Shown here: piece after piece, positions 39,860-49,469 of the stretch
Layout of the letters: each line of letters starts with the position of its first letter
Position numbering within the stretch: the stretch's first letter is position 1
Source of the DNA: CAYSEQ01 sp964430475
GTDB lineage: Bacteria; Patescibacteriota; Microgenomatia; UBA8517
Assembly (NCBI GenBank): GCA_964430475.1
Contig: CAYSEQ010000001.1
Location: 1-64,000 of the forward strand
DNA: 64,000 nucleotides
Direction of reading: 5' to 3'
Notes under the pieces: generated by a model
The model's input: only the letters and a program-made list of their open reading frames with translations
What the model was told of the DNA's origin: nothing
Databases searched by the model: none
Position numbers and translations under genes: made by a program

Positions 39860-41711
39860 TTAAAGATATTAGTTTTTCTTTGAAGTTAGTTAAAAGTATT
39901 GAAAAAATGTTAGGTTTAACAATTTTAACGTAAAATGAAAGAAAAAATAACAACAGCATCAAAAACATTAATACTGATTGAAGGATAATAATTTTCCCTT
40001 TTTCAGTTGATACTTCTACCTGTTCTCTATCTGCTTTGACTAAAATTGAATTCGGAATTTTTTTAGCCATTAAGCCTGTGGGGATACTGATTTCTTTTTG
40101 GAATTTTGCAAAAGGAGGAAGCAAGGCTAGATTGAAAGATAGTTTTTGGTCTCCGATGATGATTTCAGGATTAACTTTGTAAAGCGCTGATGGACCAGTA
40201 TTAGTTATGATGATTTTGAATTTTTTGGTAGATAAAGGTAAAAAGCTTGTAGGTAAAATCTTTATCTCAAGGCTACTTAATCTCTCTTTTGGCAACTCTC
40301 CGAGTTCAACAAATACATCCTTTTGGGCATCGTTTAATGTCTTGTATGTCCCGGCGGGTTTGGGTTCGTAAGGATTTAACCCGTGGATTACAAAGGTGAT
40401 GTGGTTTAAATCAAAGTTGTTAAAATAGTCAAGTCCGGAAGTGGCACCCCATGTAGGATCTACCGCTACCCATGTTTTTGTTTTTTCGTCCCAATATTCA
40501 GGCCAGGCATGAAGTACATCCGCTACCAAAGAAAGTGGTTTTAGGATGGGATTGTCGGAATATGCAAATCCGTTAATTTCTCTTGCGGGGATTCCGTTCG
40601 CACGCGCTAGCGCTATGAATAAATCGGTAAACTCGGTGCAAAGGAAAGAGTTGGGATTTTTGAGCGCGTCCTTTGCTCCCAAACGTGAGGGATCAGAGTT
40701 TAGTCTTTCGTAATTATATTTGAAATTATTTACAAGATATCTGTAGATTGATTCTGGGGTCTTTAAGGAACTTGCGAGATTTTTAATTTCAGGATCATTT
40801 GACTGCCAAGTTTGTGTAGGTTTTGTGTTGTTGATAAGGTTCATATTTGGAGTTAGGTTTTCGTTAACTGGTTTGGAAAAAACTTGTGCTACTGCTTCTG
40901 CGTTAACTGTTAATGTTTGTTTTGGGTTAAGACTATAGATTGCTAGCCAATTTCCGTCTTCATCAACCTTTATATCTTCCGGCAAAGGCTCGATTTTTTG
41001 GTAGTAGACTTTTTGAAGGAATGTATCTGGTGGAAGAGCAATTTCTATATCTTTTTTATCGCTTGAGTTATTTTCAAGGTGGTATGTAAGTTTAAGTTTA
41101 TATACCTGGTAGTTGCCAAATACTATTAAGATTCCTTGGTTAACAACATCCTCTTTCTCGAATTTGTAATTTATTTTTTTATTACTGTATTCTATTTTTC
41201 TTGGGCTTGGATTCACAAAAGCTTCGGCACCGAATTCTTGAGGAACAGAGATTGTCACCTTATAGTTTTTGAACTCTTCATAATTTTCTAGTTTTGGTAT
41301 TCTTATTTCCCTTACCTCTCCTAATTTTTCCGCAATAGTTTCATCTTCATAAGTAACGATAAATGTTCTTGATGCGCCCTTTCCCACAACAGGTTTTTCA
41401 AAATCGATTGTCAGATCTACTACATTATTTTTCGTCTCCCTAAAAAAGTTTAGAGTTCTTCCTTGTTCATATACCTTTATATTTTTAGGATTTAGTCCAG
41501 AGATTCTGAAAATGAAACTTCGAGAATAGAATTCAGGAATATTGTTGATAATTGTAATGGTATTTGTTACTTTTGTTGTTCCGTTCAAATCGATCTGGTA
41601 TTCAATGTTTGCGGTAACTGTGAAGTTTTCTTGAGCGTTTGCTTTTTTGGAAAACGAAATCAAAAGGATAAAAAAAAGTAGAATGATTTTTCGCATTTTT
41701 CTTAAAATCAA
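39822..41711 (-). CDS. Exported transglutaminase-like membrane protein
   Basis: 629 residues with a signal peptide (IILLFFILLISFSKKANA), an N-terminal beta-rich region of about 270 residues, and a transglutaminase core at about 320-430: NSFLCTEFTDLFIALARANG (catalytic Cys), HAWPEYWDEKTKTW (His) and VAVDPTWG (Asp). After another beta domain there is a C-terminal transmembrane helix (SVLMFLMLLLFFLSFYV). The family includes wall- or protein-modifying cysteine enzymes; here the catalytic part lies outside the membrane. It sits between uvrA and uvrC and overlaps uvrC. Confidence 0.8.
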   Translation of the reverse strand: MILRKMRKIILLFFILLISFSKKANAQENFTVTANIEYQIDLNGTTKVTNTITIINNIPEFYSRSFIFRISGLNPKNIKVYEQGRTLNFFRETKNNVVDLTIDFEKPVVGKGASRTFIVTYEDETIAEKLGEVREIRIPKLENYEEFKNYKVTISVPQEFGAEAFVNPSPRKIEYSNKKINYKFEKEDVVNQGILIVFGNYQVYKLKLTYHLENNSSDKKDIEIALPPDTFLQKVYYQKIEPLPEDIKVDEDGNWLAIYSLNPKQTLTVNAEAVAQVFSKPVNENLTPNMNLINNTKPTQTWQSNDPEIKNLASSLKTPESIYRYLVNNFKYNYERLNSDPSRLGAKDALKNPNSFLCTEFTDLFIALARANGIPAREINGFAYSDNPILKPLSLVADVLHAWPEYWDEKTKTWVAVDPTWGATSGLDYFNNFDLNHITFVIHGLNPYEPKPAGTYKTLNDAQKDVFVELGELPKERLSSLEIKILPTSFLPLSTKKFKIIITNTGPSALYKVNPEIIIGDQKLSFNLALLPPFAKFQKEISIPTGLMAKKIPNSILVKADREQVEVSTEKGKIIILQSVLMFLMLLLFFLSFYVKIVKPNIFSILLTNFKEKLISLNGEIRTKIFQQK

Positions 41712-41727
41712 CTTTTTAGATTGTTAA

Positions 41728-44727
41728 TCAGTTTGAAAATCTTTTAAGAAACAACCCAGTATAAGAATTTTTATAGCTTTTAATATCATCTACTTCGCCT
41801 TGAGCTACTATATATCCTCCATTTTTCCCTCCTTCAGGGCCCAAATCAATGATCCAGTCAGCGTTTCTTATAACATCTAAGTTATGCTCGATTACAATGA
41901 CTGTATTACCACGGCTAACCAGAATTTTAAGAACTTTTATCAGATTTTCTACATCTAGAAAATGCAGTCCAGTGGTTGGTTCATCTAAAATATAAAGCGT
42001 TTTTCCTGTTTCTTTTTTCGAAAGCTCAGCAGCAAGTTTTACGCGTTGAGCCTCGCCTCCGGAAAGAGTTGTTGCTGGCTGACCAAGTTGAATATATCCA
42101 AGTCCTACCGCCTTTAAGGTTTTGAGTTTTGAAATTATTGGACTATAGCCGTGGAAAAATTCCAACGCTTCGTCCACAGATAAATTCAGAACTTCTGCGA
42201 TGTTTTTCCCTCTGAATGTAATCTCTAAAGTTGATTGGTTATATCTTAAACCCTTACATGTCTCGCAAGTTATCCAAATATCACTCATCAACTGCATCTC
42301 GATCTTAATTTGGCCTTGACCTTCGCAAGTTTCGCAACGCCCTCCTTTAATGTTAAAAGAAAATCTACCCTTTCGAAAACCCGAAGCTTTTGACTCGCGA
42401 GTTTGAGCAAAGACTTCTCTTATTAAATCAAAGACTTTGGTGTAAGTTGCTGGATTGCTCCTTGGGGTCCTACCGATGGGAGATTGATCAATTAAAATTA
42501 CTTTGTTGATATTTTCAACTCCTTCAATCTTTTTGTAATTTCCGCTTTGACCTCTAAACCTTGGGTTTAAATACGATTCAAGAGCAGGATATAAAGTTTC
42601 TACAACCAATGTTGACTTTCCGCTTCCAGAAACGCCCGTTACCGCAATAAGCTTTCCCAAGGGAAAAGAGACATCGATGTTTTTAAGATTATGCTGCGAA
42701 CAACCATATAATGTAATTAGTGAATTTTTGGAAATTTTTTGCGGGGTAGACGTGTTTCTTTTAAATGCTTTGAAATCTGTTTGCTGATTAGTCTGTTGAG
42801 TATTTAAGCTTATGCCGTTTTTTAAATCAATTTTTCTTTTCCCTGATAAATACTGCCCTGTAATGGATCTTGGGTTTTCTAAAATTTCTTGAGGGGTACC
42901 TGTTGCAACTATTTCACCTCCAAATTTTCCGGCACCAGGTCCAAAATCCACTACAAAATCAGACTCCTGTATCGTTTGTTTGTCGTGTTCTACTACTATT
43001 ACTGTGTTGCCTAAATCCCTTAATGTCTTAAGAGTATTTATTAGTCTTTCGTTATCACGCTGATGAAGGCCAATCGTGGGTTCATCAAGGACATAAAGAA
43101 CTCCGGTTAGACCTGATCCTATTTGTGATGCTAACCTTATTCTCTGGGCCTCTCCAGCCGAAAGTGTTGATGAGGCTCGGTCAAGAGTCAAATAACCCAG
43201 TCCAACGGATATGAGAAAGTTTACTCTTGTTAATATTTCTTTTAAGATAAGATTTGCGATTTCTTTTTCTTTTAAGCTTAAAGAGGTTGAAGAATCGCTC
43301 ATTAATTTTTCAATCCATTCTTTAAGTTTATCAATAGGTAATAAAACTACATCGGATATAGACAATCCATCTACAGTTATCCCAAGTGCTTCTTTTTTGA
43401 GCCGTGTTCCTTCGCATTTAGGACAGACTTTCTCCCTCATAAATTTTTGGATTTCGTTTCTTACCCATTCAGATTCTGTTTCTGAATATCTTCTTTCTAA
43501 TTCGTTAACAAAACCCGTGAATATCTCGTAAATGTATGTCCACCTCCCAAAGCGGTTTGTTCCTTCCACTTTATATTCTCGTGAACCAGTACCATAAAGA
43601 AGAATCTCTTTTTGCTTACTTGATAAATACTTGATTGGAGTTCTTGTATCTATTCCGTGTTCCTCACACACCTTTTGTACGAGTCTGCTAAACCAAGTTT
43701 CTCTCTCAAAAAGGCTTGAGAATGGTAAGATTCCACCACCCCTTATTGAAAGTTGTTCTTGAAAGATTAAGTTTGGATCTACTTTTAGTATTTTGCCAAT
43801 TCCCGAGCACTCATCACATGCACCAAGGGGTGAATTGAATGAAAAAGTTCTGGGTTCTATTTCGGCTAAGTTAATATTGTCTATAGGGCAGGCAAAACGT
43901 TCTGAGAAAAGATAGTCTGAGAAATTTTTGGGGAACTCCGGTAGCTCAAGGGATTTGTCCAAGATTTCTGAAATTATAACCTTGCCATCCGAGAGAGAAA
44001 TCGCTTTTTCAATTGAATCGGAAAGTCTTCCTCTTAGATTTTCTAAAAAAATCCTATCCTTAAGATCTTTTTCCGAAAAAGAAATTCTATCAATTATTGC
44101 TTCAATAGTGTGTTTGTTTGTTTTAATAAGTACAAAATCTTCAGACAAATCTTTTACAAAGCCATCAATTCTTGCTTTGACTATTCCTTTTGCCTTAAGA
44201 TTGGCGAAAAGTTGGGTAAACTCGCCTTTTTTTCCTACTACAATTGGTGAAAGAATTAAAAATCTAAAAGCCCTTTTTTCTTTGGTTTTGGTTTTGATTA
44301 GCTCAATAACCGCATTTACAATTTCATCAAGGGTCTGACTTGAAATTTCTCTTCCACAGACAGGACAGTGAGGATGCCCGATCCGAGCAAAAAGAAGTCT
44401 TAAATAATCATAGATTTCCGTACTTGTTCCTACCGTTGATCTAGGATTGTGGGATATACTTTTTTGGTCAATTGAAATTGAGGGGGATAATCCTTCAATT
44501 AAATCCACATCGGGCTTTTCCATCACACCCAAAAACTGTCTTGCGTAAGAAGATAGACTCTCAACATATCTTCTTTGTCCCTCGGCATAAATCGTATCGA
44601 AAGCAAGCGAACTTTTTCCGCTTCCCGATACACCCGTAAAGCAGACTAGTTTGTTTTTGGGAATTTCAAGGTTAATGTTTTTGAGATTGTGTTGCCTTGC
44701 TCCTCTTATTTTTATTACATTTTCCAT
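41728..44727 (-). CDS. uvrA: Excinuclease ABC subunit A
   Basis: 999 residues from ATG 44727; an in-frame TTG 18 nt upstream is less likely because the family starts at about MENVIKIRGARQHNLKNI. Two ABC ATPase modules: Walker A TGVSGSGKSSLAFDT and TGVSGSGKSTLVVET, signatures LSAGEAQRIRLAS and LSGGEAQRVKLAA, Walker B LYVLDEPTIGLH and LYILDEPTTGLH. Three zinc sites follow the family: CPVC in HPHCPVCGRE, CPKCEGTRL, and CETCEGQG with CETCKG. UvrA dimers find DNA damage and load UvrB. Transcription is probably from the extended -10 promoter at 44780 with a hairpin leader. Confidence 0.97.
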   Translation of the reverse strand: MENVIKIRGARQHNLKNINLEIPKNKLVCFTGVSGSGKSSLAFDTIYAEGQRRYVESLSSYARQFLGVMEKPDVDLIEGLSPSISIDQKSISHNPRSTVGTSTEIYDYLRLLFARIGHPHCPVCGREISSQTLDEIVNAVIELIKTKTKEKRAFRFLILSPIVVGKKGEFTQLFANLKAKGIVKARIDGFVKDLSEDFVLIKTNKHTIEAIIDRISFSEKDLKDRIFLENLRGRLSDSIEKAISLSDGKVIISEILDKSLELPEFPKNFSDYLFSERFACPIDNINLAEIEPRTFSFNSPLGACDECSGIGKILKVDPNLIFQEQLSIRGGGILPFSSLFERETWFSRLVQKVCEEHGIDTRTPIKYLSSKQKEILLYGTGSREYKVEGTNRFGRWTYIYEIFTGFVNELERRYSETESEWVRNEIQKFMREKVCPKCEGTRLKKEALGITVDGLSISDVVLLPIDKLKEWIEKLMSDSSTSLSLKEKEIANLILKEILTRVNFLISVGLGYLTLDRASSTLSAGEAQRIRLASQIGSGLTGVLYVLDEPTIGLHQRDNERLINTLKTLRDLGNTVIVVEHDKQTIQESDFVVDFGPGAGKFGGEIVATGTPQEILENPRSITGQYLSGKRKIDLKNGISLNTQQTNQQTDFKAFKRNTSTPQKISKNSLITLYGCSQHNLKNIDVSFPLGKLIAVTGVSGSGKSTLVVETLYPALESYLNPRFRGQSGNYKKIEGVENINKVILIDQSPIGRTPRSNPATYTKVFDLIREVFAQTRESKASGFRKGRFSFNIKGGRCETCEGQGQIKIEMQLMSDIWITCETCKGLRYNQSTLEITFRGKNIAEVLNLSVDEALEFFHGYSPIISKLKTLKAVGLGYIQLGQPATTLSGGEAQRVKLAAELSKKETGKTLYILDEPTTGLHFLDVENLIKVLKILVSRGNTVIVIEHNLDVIRNADWIIDLGPEGGKNGGYIVAQGEVDDIKSYKNSYTGLFLKRFSN

Positions 44728-44788
44728 AGAATTAAACCACAACAAAATTCCCAGCGGATGGTACCGTGGTTTATTGTAGATTATAGCA
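44728..44788 (-). promoter_or_regulatory. uvrA promoter and leader hairpin
   Basis: On the minus strand an extended -10, TGC-TATAAT (TATAAT at 44780-44785), predicts a start near 44773. The leader opens with AAACCAC (44766-44772), which pairs with GTGGTTT (44734-44740) just 6 nt before the ATG, enclosing a GGTACC palindrome. The hairpin covers the place where a ribosome-binding site would be expected; none is obvious. Confidence 0.5.
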
Positions 44789-44818
44789 AATTATGTCTTA
44801 ATTAGTGTTTGAAGTAGG

Positions 44819-45130
44819 TTAAAGAGTAGGAATCTCAAAATTTAGAAGATCTACACCAAAGAAGTTACTAACTAGGCCAAGAAGTGCCCATGTTGAAAAA
44901 ACGATAACGATTCCGATAAGTGAATTAACTAAATGTCTTTTGGATTCGTCTAGCTTCTCTTTATTACCTCCAGATAAAATAATTTTTATACCACCAGTTA
45001 GAATGCTAAAGACAAAAATAATTGCGGCAAAAATAAGGCTTAAGTTTATAAACGCACTAATAATTCCGCTTAAAGTAATTTCGGAAAGTGGGGTAAATTG
45101 ACCTTTCGGTAAGATTATTATTTGTTCCAT
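44819..45130 (-). CDS. VirB2/TrbC pilin-like two-helix membrane protein
   Basis: 103 residues with two long hydrophobic helices (LSGIISAFINLSLIFAAIIF and LIGIVIVFSTWALLGLVSNF) and the linker GGIKIILSGGNKEKLDESKR. That linker, with the ILSGGNKE and KLDESKR words, is characteristic of the VirB2/pilin-like small proteins abundant in Patescibacteria. Classical VirB2 forms conjugation pili, but no other type IV secretion gene is present here. It lies between uvrB and uvrA. Confidence 0.7.
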   Translation of the reverse strand: MEQIIILPKGQFTPLSEITLSGIISAFINLSLIFAAIIFVFSILTGGIKIILSGGNKEKLDESKRHLVNSLIGIVIVFSTWALLGLVSNFFGVDLLNFEIPTL

Positions 45131-45389
45131 ATTTTGTAATTATTGATTTTTTAACTGAAACAAAATTATATTGCTTTGGCTTTTTAATATCTATTTTTTC
45201 AGTTTGTAATCTATTATAAAAATTTTAGGTTAGGAGTCAAAGCTAATCAAAAAAATAGATAGAAACTAATGAAATGTAAAACTTAAAAAAGCTACTCTAA
45301 AACCTACAGGTGCGAATGTAAGACACCTGACGGGTGGTTAATTTTATCCAGACGCCTCAACCAGCTGTGTACAGTTTTGACTCTAAAGA

Positions 45390-47468
45390 TTATAAAGAGT
45401 TTTCTATTTCTTTAATTTTGTCTCTAATTTCTGCTGCAAGCTCAAAATTCAAATCCTGTGCTGCAAGCCGCATTTCTCTCCGAAGTTTTACTATAAGTTT
45501 TCTTTTATCCATTGGTGTGAGAGATTCAATCTCAATTTCGGGAAGAAAACTAGCTACCTTTTCTTTAGTCTGAACCATTTTTAAAAGAAAGTTCTCTTCC
45601 TCGTATTCAATTAGTTTTTCCCTGATTGGTTTTTTGATAGATCGGGGTTTTATGTTGTATTTCTTATTCATTTCTAACTGGTATTTTCTTCGTCTTTCCA
45701 CTTCTGAAATTGCTCTTTTTATAGATCCAGTGATATTATCTGCATAAAGAATTACCCTTCCTTCAACATGTCTTGCTGCTCGTCCCATTGTTTGGACAAG
45801 GGAAACTTCAGAACGCAAGAATCCTTCTTTGTCAGCGTCCAAAATTGCAACCAAGGAGACCTCAGGTAAGTCAAGTCCCTCGCGCAAAAGGTTGACCCCT
45901 ACAATAACATCGTATTTCCCTCGTCTTAGGTCATCCAAAATATCCGTTCTTTCAAGGGTATCTATATCGGAATGCAGATAGTGAACCTTTATACCCCGCT
46001 CACGCAAATATTGGCTTAAATCCTCTGCGGTTTTTTTGGTTAAAGTAGTCACCAATGCCCTTTGTTTCTTTTTTGCGGTTTTTTTAATCTCCGAGATTAC
46101 ATCAGATACCTGATTTTTTGTGCTTCTTATAATAATTTCTGGATCAGGAATTCCAGTTGGCCTTAAGAGTTGCTCAACAATTCCATTTCTTGAAACATTT
46201 TTAGGAATATAGACATGCTTTCTTTTAAGCTCATTTATTGATTCCCTTGCCATCCTTTTCTCCCATTCTGAGGGTGTTGCAGATGTTGCGATAAAATTTG
46301 GAATCCTTCGCATGAACTCGTCAAATGTTAAAGGCCTATTATCAAACGCTGCCGGAAGCCTAAAACCATATTCCACGAGAACCTGTTTTCTTGATATATC
46401 GCCGTTATACATCCCTCGAATTTGTGGAAAAGTAATATGGCTTTCGTCAACAATGGTGAGCCATTTGTCTTTGTAAGGTTCTCTAAAGTAATCAAGGAGG
46501 GTGTAAGGAGGTTCTCCGGGTTTTCTACCATCAAAATATCTTGAATAATTTTCAATTCCTTTGACATATCCTATTTCTTTAATCATCTCAAGATCGTATT
46601 CAACCCTTGTTTTAAGTCTATTTGCTTCAAGAATTTTTCCTTGCTTCATAAACCAATTAACTCTCTCTTCGCAATCTTTTCTTATTTGATCAAATAAGTC
46701 ACGGTTTTTATTAGGATCGGTAATGTAATGTTTTGCGGGATAAAGAATAAAGTTTTGTATTGTGGGTAAAATCAGTTTTCCGGATATGGGATTGATAATT
46801 TTGATTTGCTTAAGCTCATTTAGATCAAGTTCAAGCCTAACACCTTCATCTTGGTAGGCAGGATAGATATCTATAATGTCACCCATAACCCTGAATGTGC
46901 CTCTGTGAAAGCCAAAATCCGCCCTTTCGTATTGAAGTTCCAAAAGTCTATCAATTATTTGTTCACGGGTAATTTTGACACCCTTTGAAAGTTCGAGGAC
47001 AAAATGCCCATACTCTCTTGGAGATCCTATATTGTAGATACACGAGACGGATGCAACAACTATTGTGTCGTTTCTTGTAAGAAGGTTGGTTGTTGCCTGA
47101 AGTCTTAATTTATCAATAAGCTCGTTAATATCTGCGTCTTTTTCTATATAGGTGTCTGTTGAAGGGATGTATGCCTCGGGTTGATAGTAGTCGTAATAAG
47201 AGACAAAATAGGAAACTGCGTTTTCAGGGAAAAAACTTTTAAATTCTTGATAAAGCTGTGAAGCTAAAGTTTTATTGTGAGAAATAATTAAGGCAGGCAT
47301 TTGAAGGCGTTCAATAACATTTGCGACTGTAAATGTCTTTCCAGAGCCCGTTATTCCCAATAGAACTTGGTATTTAACGCCACTTTTAATCCCCTCCACT
47401 AAGGCATTTATTGCCCTTTCTTGGTCAAATGTTGGTTTGAAGTCTGAGTAGAGCTTAAACCTTGGCAT
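45390..47468 (-). CDS. uvrB: Excinuclease ABC subunit B
   Basis: 692 residues. Helicase motif I is LLGITGSGKTFTVANV, the damage-verifying beta-hairpin is VSYYDYYQPEAYIPSTDTYI, motif II is LTIVDESHITF, motif V/VI GVNLLREGLDLPEV and QTMGRAARHVEGRVILYA, and the C-terminal UVR domain KLRREMRLAAQDLNFELAAE. All domains are present and length is normal. UvrB verifies damage and recruits UvrC. The gene ends 259 nt before the pilin-like gene. The gap 45131-45389 contains only a short hairpin (AGGTG/CACCT) and no gene. Confidence 0.97.
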   Translation of the reverse strand: MPRFKLYSDFKPTFDQERAINALVEGIKSGVKYQVLLGITGSGKTFTVANVIERLQMPALIISHNKTLASQLYQEFKSFFPENAVSYFVSYYDYYQPEAYIPSTDTYIEKDADINELIDKLRLQATTNLLTRNDTIVVASVSCIYNIGSPREYGHFVLELSKGVKITREQIIDRLLELQYERADFGFHRGTFRVMGDIIDIYPAYQDEGVRLELDLNELKQIKIINPISGKLILPTIQNFILYPAKHYITDPNKNRDLFDQIRKDCEERVNWFMKQGKILEANRLKTRVEYDLEMIKEIGYVKGIENYSRYFDGRKPGEPPYTLLDYFREPYKDKWLTIVDESHITFPQIRGMYNGDISRKQVLVEYGFRLPAAFDNRPLTFDEFMRRIPNFIATSATPSEWEKRMARESINELKRKHVYIPKNVSRNGIVEQLLRPTGIPDPEIIIRSTKNQVSDVISEIKKTAKKKQRALVTTLTKKTAEDLSQYLRERGIKVHYLHSDIDTLERTDILDDLRRGKYDVIVGVNLLREGLDLPEVSLVAILDADKEGFLRSEVSLVQTMGRAARHVEGRVILYADNITGSIKRAISEVERRRKYQLEMNKKYNIKPRSIKKPIREKLIEYEEENFLLKMVQTKEKVASFLPEIEIESLTPMDKRKLIVKLRREMRLAAQDLNFELAAEIRDKIKEIENSL

Positions 47469-47512
47469 CCTTTAATTATAGTATCCGATGACAAGAAAGA
47501 ATTTTTAAAAAA

Positions 47513-49159
47513 TTATTGAGATTGAGGATTGGATTTTGTTTTTATTTCTAAAAGATTTTTTACCGCCCTTTTCCATCTCCAAGGAGCTTCTAACGATAGA
47601 AATCCTATCGCTTCTTCAATTGAATAACCTGAATTTAGCAAACGATCAAAGGCTTCAACCCCTTCTCTTATTTTTGAATTGTATTCTGAAATAAGGATTT
47701 TATTTACTAAGCCTCTTACCCTAAATTTCGGAATTTTACCCCCTTTGTAGTTTATTATTGACTCTCTTAATTTACGGCTATAGTCGTAAGATATGCTGTT
47801 ACCTGTAAGAATTTTAATAATTTCTTCTGAAGAGTAGTTTTGATCTCTCTTGTAAGCAAATATTTCATATTTTGCTTCTAGAAGATATTTTTTTTGGTAT
47901 TTTTTCAAGTAATCTGTTAGCCAACTTAGTGCTTGTGCAGAATCTGGTGATTTATCTTGGATATCTTCCAAAGATGGGATTTCGGAAAAGTTAGGGAAAT
48001 GTCGGATCTCCAACCACATTAGGAAAAAGTCAATAACATGTTGCTGTTCATGTCTTAAAGGTATTTCAAAGTCTACATCGCGTGTTAAATCAATGATGAT
48101 TACCTTATTGTTAAGTGGGGCAAATTTTGTTGCTGTTAATACAGCTCCAGCTGCTTTTTCTGATTCTCCTTTTGAACTTTTAAAGACCCTTATAAAGTCT
48201 TCACGATTTCTGAATTTAAAAACTATAGCAATTTGCCATTTTTCTAGTTCAACAGCTCCTTTTGGTCTTACACCGGTCAACCTTTCACAAAAATCTTCAG
48301 GCGTTTCATTTGGTAATGGAATTCTTTTAATCATTTCGCGAGTTGCAATATAGTTGTCAATAAAGTATTCTACTGTTTCAATATGTTTTTCAGGAAAACC
48401 GTAACGGCTTCTATAAGTTTCAACCACATCAATAAGATTCACTCGAGAAATCTCAGGGTCGAATGTAATATCCTGAACGATTCTTTGTCTTAATTTAGCC
48501 CATCCTTCGCGCTGATAGTAAAGTTTTTCTTTGAAGGATTCAAGTAATCTCTTTCTTGCTTTATGATCGGTTTTTAGGAGATTTTTCATCTCTTCGTCAG
48601 AATCAAAAATTTCACCCTCGCGAATTGGTGCTTTTCCGTAAAGATTGGGATCAGATTCTGAAAAATACAAACTTTGTTGTCTTTGATATTCTTGTTTAGA
48701 AAGCGTAAGCTTGGCATTTTGGATGTTTTTTAGAATTTTTAGTCTTCTAAAAGAATAAGGTGGGAGTCTTTCAGTAGACCCTATTTCATAATATGGGATA
48801 AAAGTTCCTTGTTCTTCCTCATCTTCAAGCATTGCTCTAATCATCTGGCGGTAATTTTTAAGTCTTATATTAAAATCGAAAGTCTTAGTAAGATTCCCTG
48901 TATCAGGGTCTATAACCTCTTCTGGAAAACCTAATTCAGACACACAAAGTTCACAGGCTCTTGCTCTTAAGTCCGCAATCTGCTCTTCAGTTGAGAAAAA
49001 TGTGAGTTCTGGACTTTTGTTGGGATCGAAAAGGTTTGGTGAATATGTAAAGTATCTTCTTCTAATGCCGAATTCCTTTTCTAATTGTTCAAGTTCTCTT
49101 CTTATTTCATCTTCTCTTTCTAGATCGTAAATTTGGGAATGTATACCTTCTTCTTCCAT
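47513..49159 (-). CDS. Large hypothetical protein with HExxH motif
   Basis: 548 residues, charged, no signal peptide or membrane helix. At about 370-374 lies HEQQH within DFEIPLRHEQQHVIDFFLMW, a plausible zinc-peptidase helix preceded by a beta strand (NNKVIIIDLTRDV). A candidate third ligand Glu is in YLLEAKYEIFAYKRD about 65 residues later, as in gluzincins. The N-terminal 300 residues are helical with a CELCVSELGFPEE segment. No family is recognised and activity is unproven. It lies directly upstream of uvrB on the same strand (44-nt gap), possibly co-transcribed. Confidence 0.6.
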   Translation of the reverse strand: MEEEGIHSQIYDLEREDEIRRELEQLEKEFGIRRRYFTYSPNLFDPNKSPELTFFSTEEQIADLRARACELCVSELGFPEEVIDPDTGNLTKTFDFNIRLKNYRQMIRAMLEDEEEQGTFIPYYEIGSTERLPPYSFRRLKILKNIQNAKLTLSKQEYQRQQSLYFSESDPNLYGKAPIREGEIFDSDEEMKNLLKTDHKARKRLLESFKEKLYYQREGWAKLRQRIVQDITFDPEISRVNLIDVVETYRSRYGFPEKHIETVEYFIDNYIATREMIKRIPLPNETPEDFCERLTGVRPKGAVELEKWQIAIVFKFRNREDFIRVFKSSKGESEKAAGAVLTATKFAPLNNKVIIIDLTRDVDFEIPLRHEQQHVIDFFLMWLEIRHFPNFSEIPSLEDIQDKSPDSAQALSWLTDYLKKYQKKYLLEAKYEIFAYKRDQNYSSEEIIKILTGNSISYDYSRKLRESIINYKGGKIPKFRVRGLVNKILISEYNSKIREGVEAFDRLLNSGYSIEEAIGFLSLEAPWRWKRAVKNLLEIKTKSNPQSQ

Positions 49160-49283
49160 TTATTTTTAAGTATAGCAATAAATCTCTGTCTTAGAATTTG
49201 GCTCTTGACAACTTCGGGTTTTATTTGCTACTCTAGTATTGGAAAATTAAATTAAAAGTTTAAAGTTTTAGAATCAAGAATTA

Positions 49284-49420
49284 AGAATCAAGAATTTTTA
49301 ATCATTAATCATTTTTTATAATTTTGGATTTTGAAAATTTGAATTTGTTTAGGATTTAGGATTTAGGATTTGGAATTTTTCTAGGATTTAGCTTGTCTGC
49401 CAACTAGGCAGAGATTTAAA
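49284..49420 (+). repeat. Dispersed intergenic repeat, copy 2, upstream of lexA
   Basis: Near-identical to 26971-27108. The 3' part carries TCTGCC-AACTA-GGCAGA, a short inverted repeat. The whole 49160-49469 gap consists of this low-complexity sequence and short related words; any lexA promoter or operator must lie within or beside it. Confidence 0.85.
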
Positions 49421-49469
49421 ATTTAGGGTTTCTTAATCATTAATCATTTTTTGAAAATTTGATACTTAA

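Noticed and set aside
45290..45389. Possible structured RNA or riboswitch between uvrB and the pilin-like gene
   Set aside because: Only a 5-bp hairpin (AGGTG/CACCT) is visible, and no known riboswitch core or U tract follows.
49421..49469. LexA operator upstream of lexA, uvrA and uvrB
   Set aside because: No shared palindrome such as GAAC-N4-GTTC or CTGT-N8-ACAG could be found by eye in these upstream regions.
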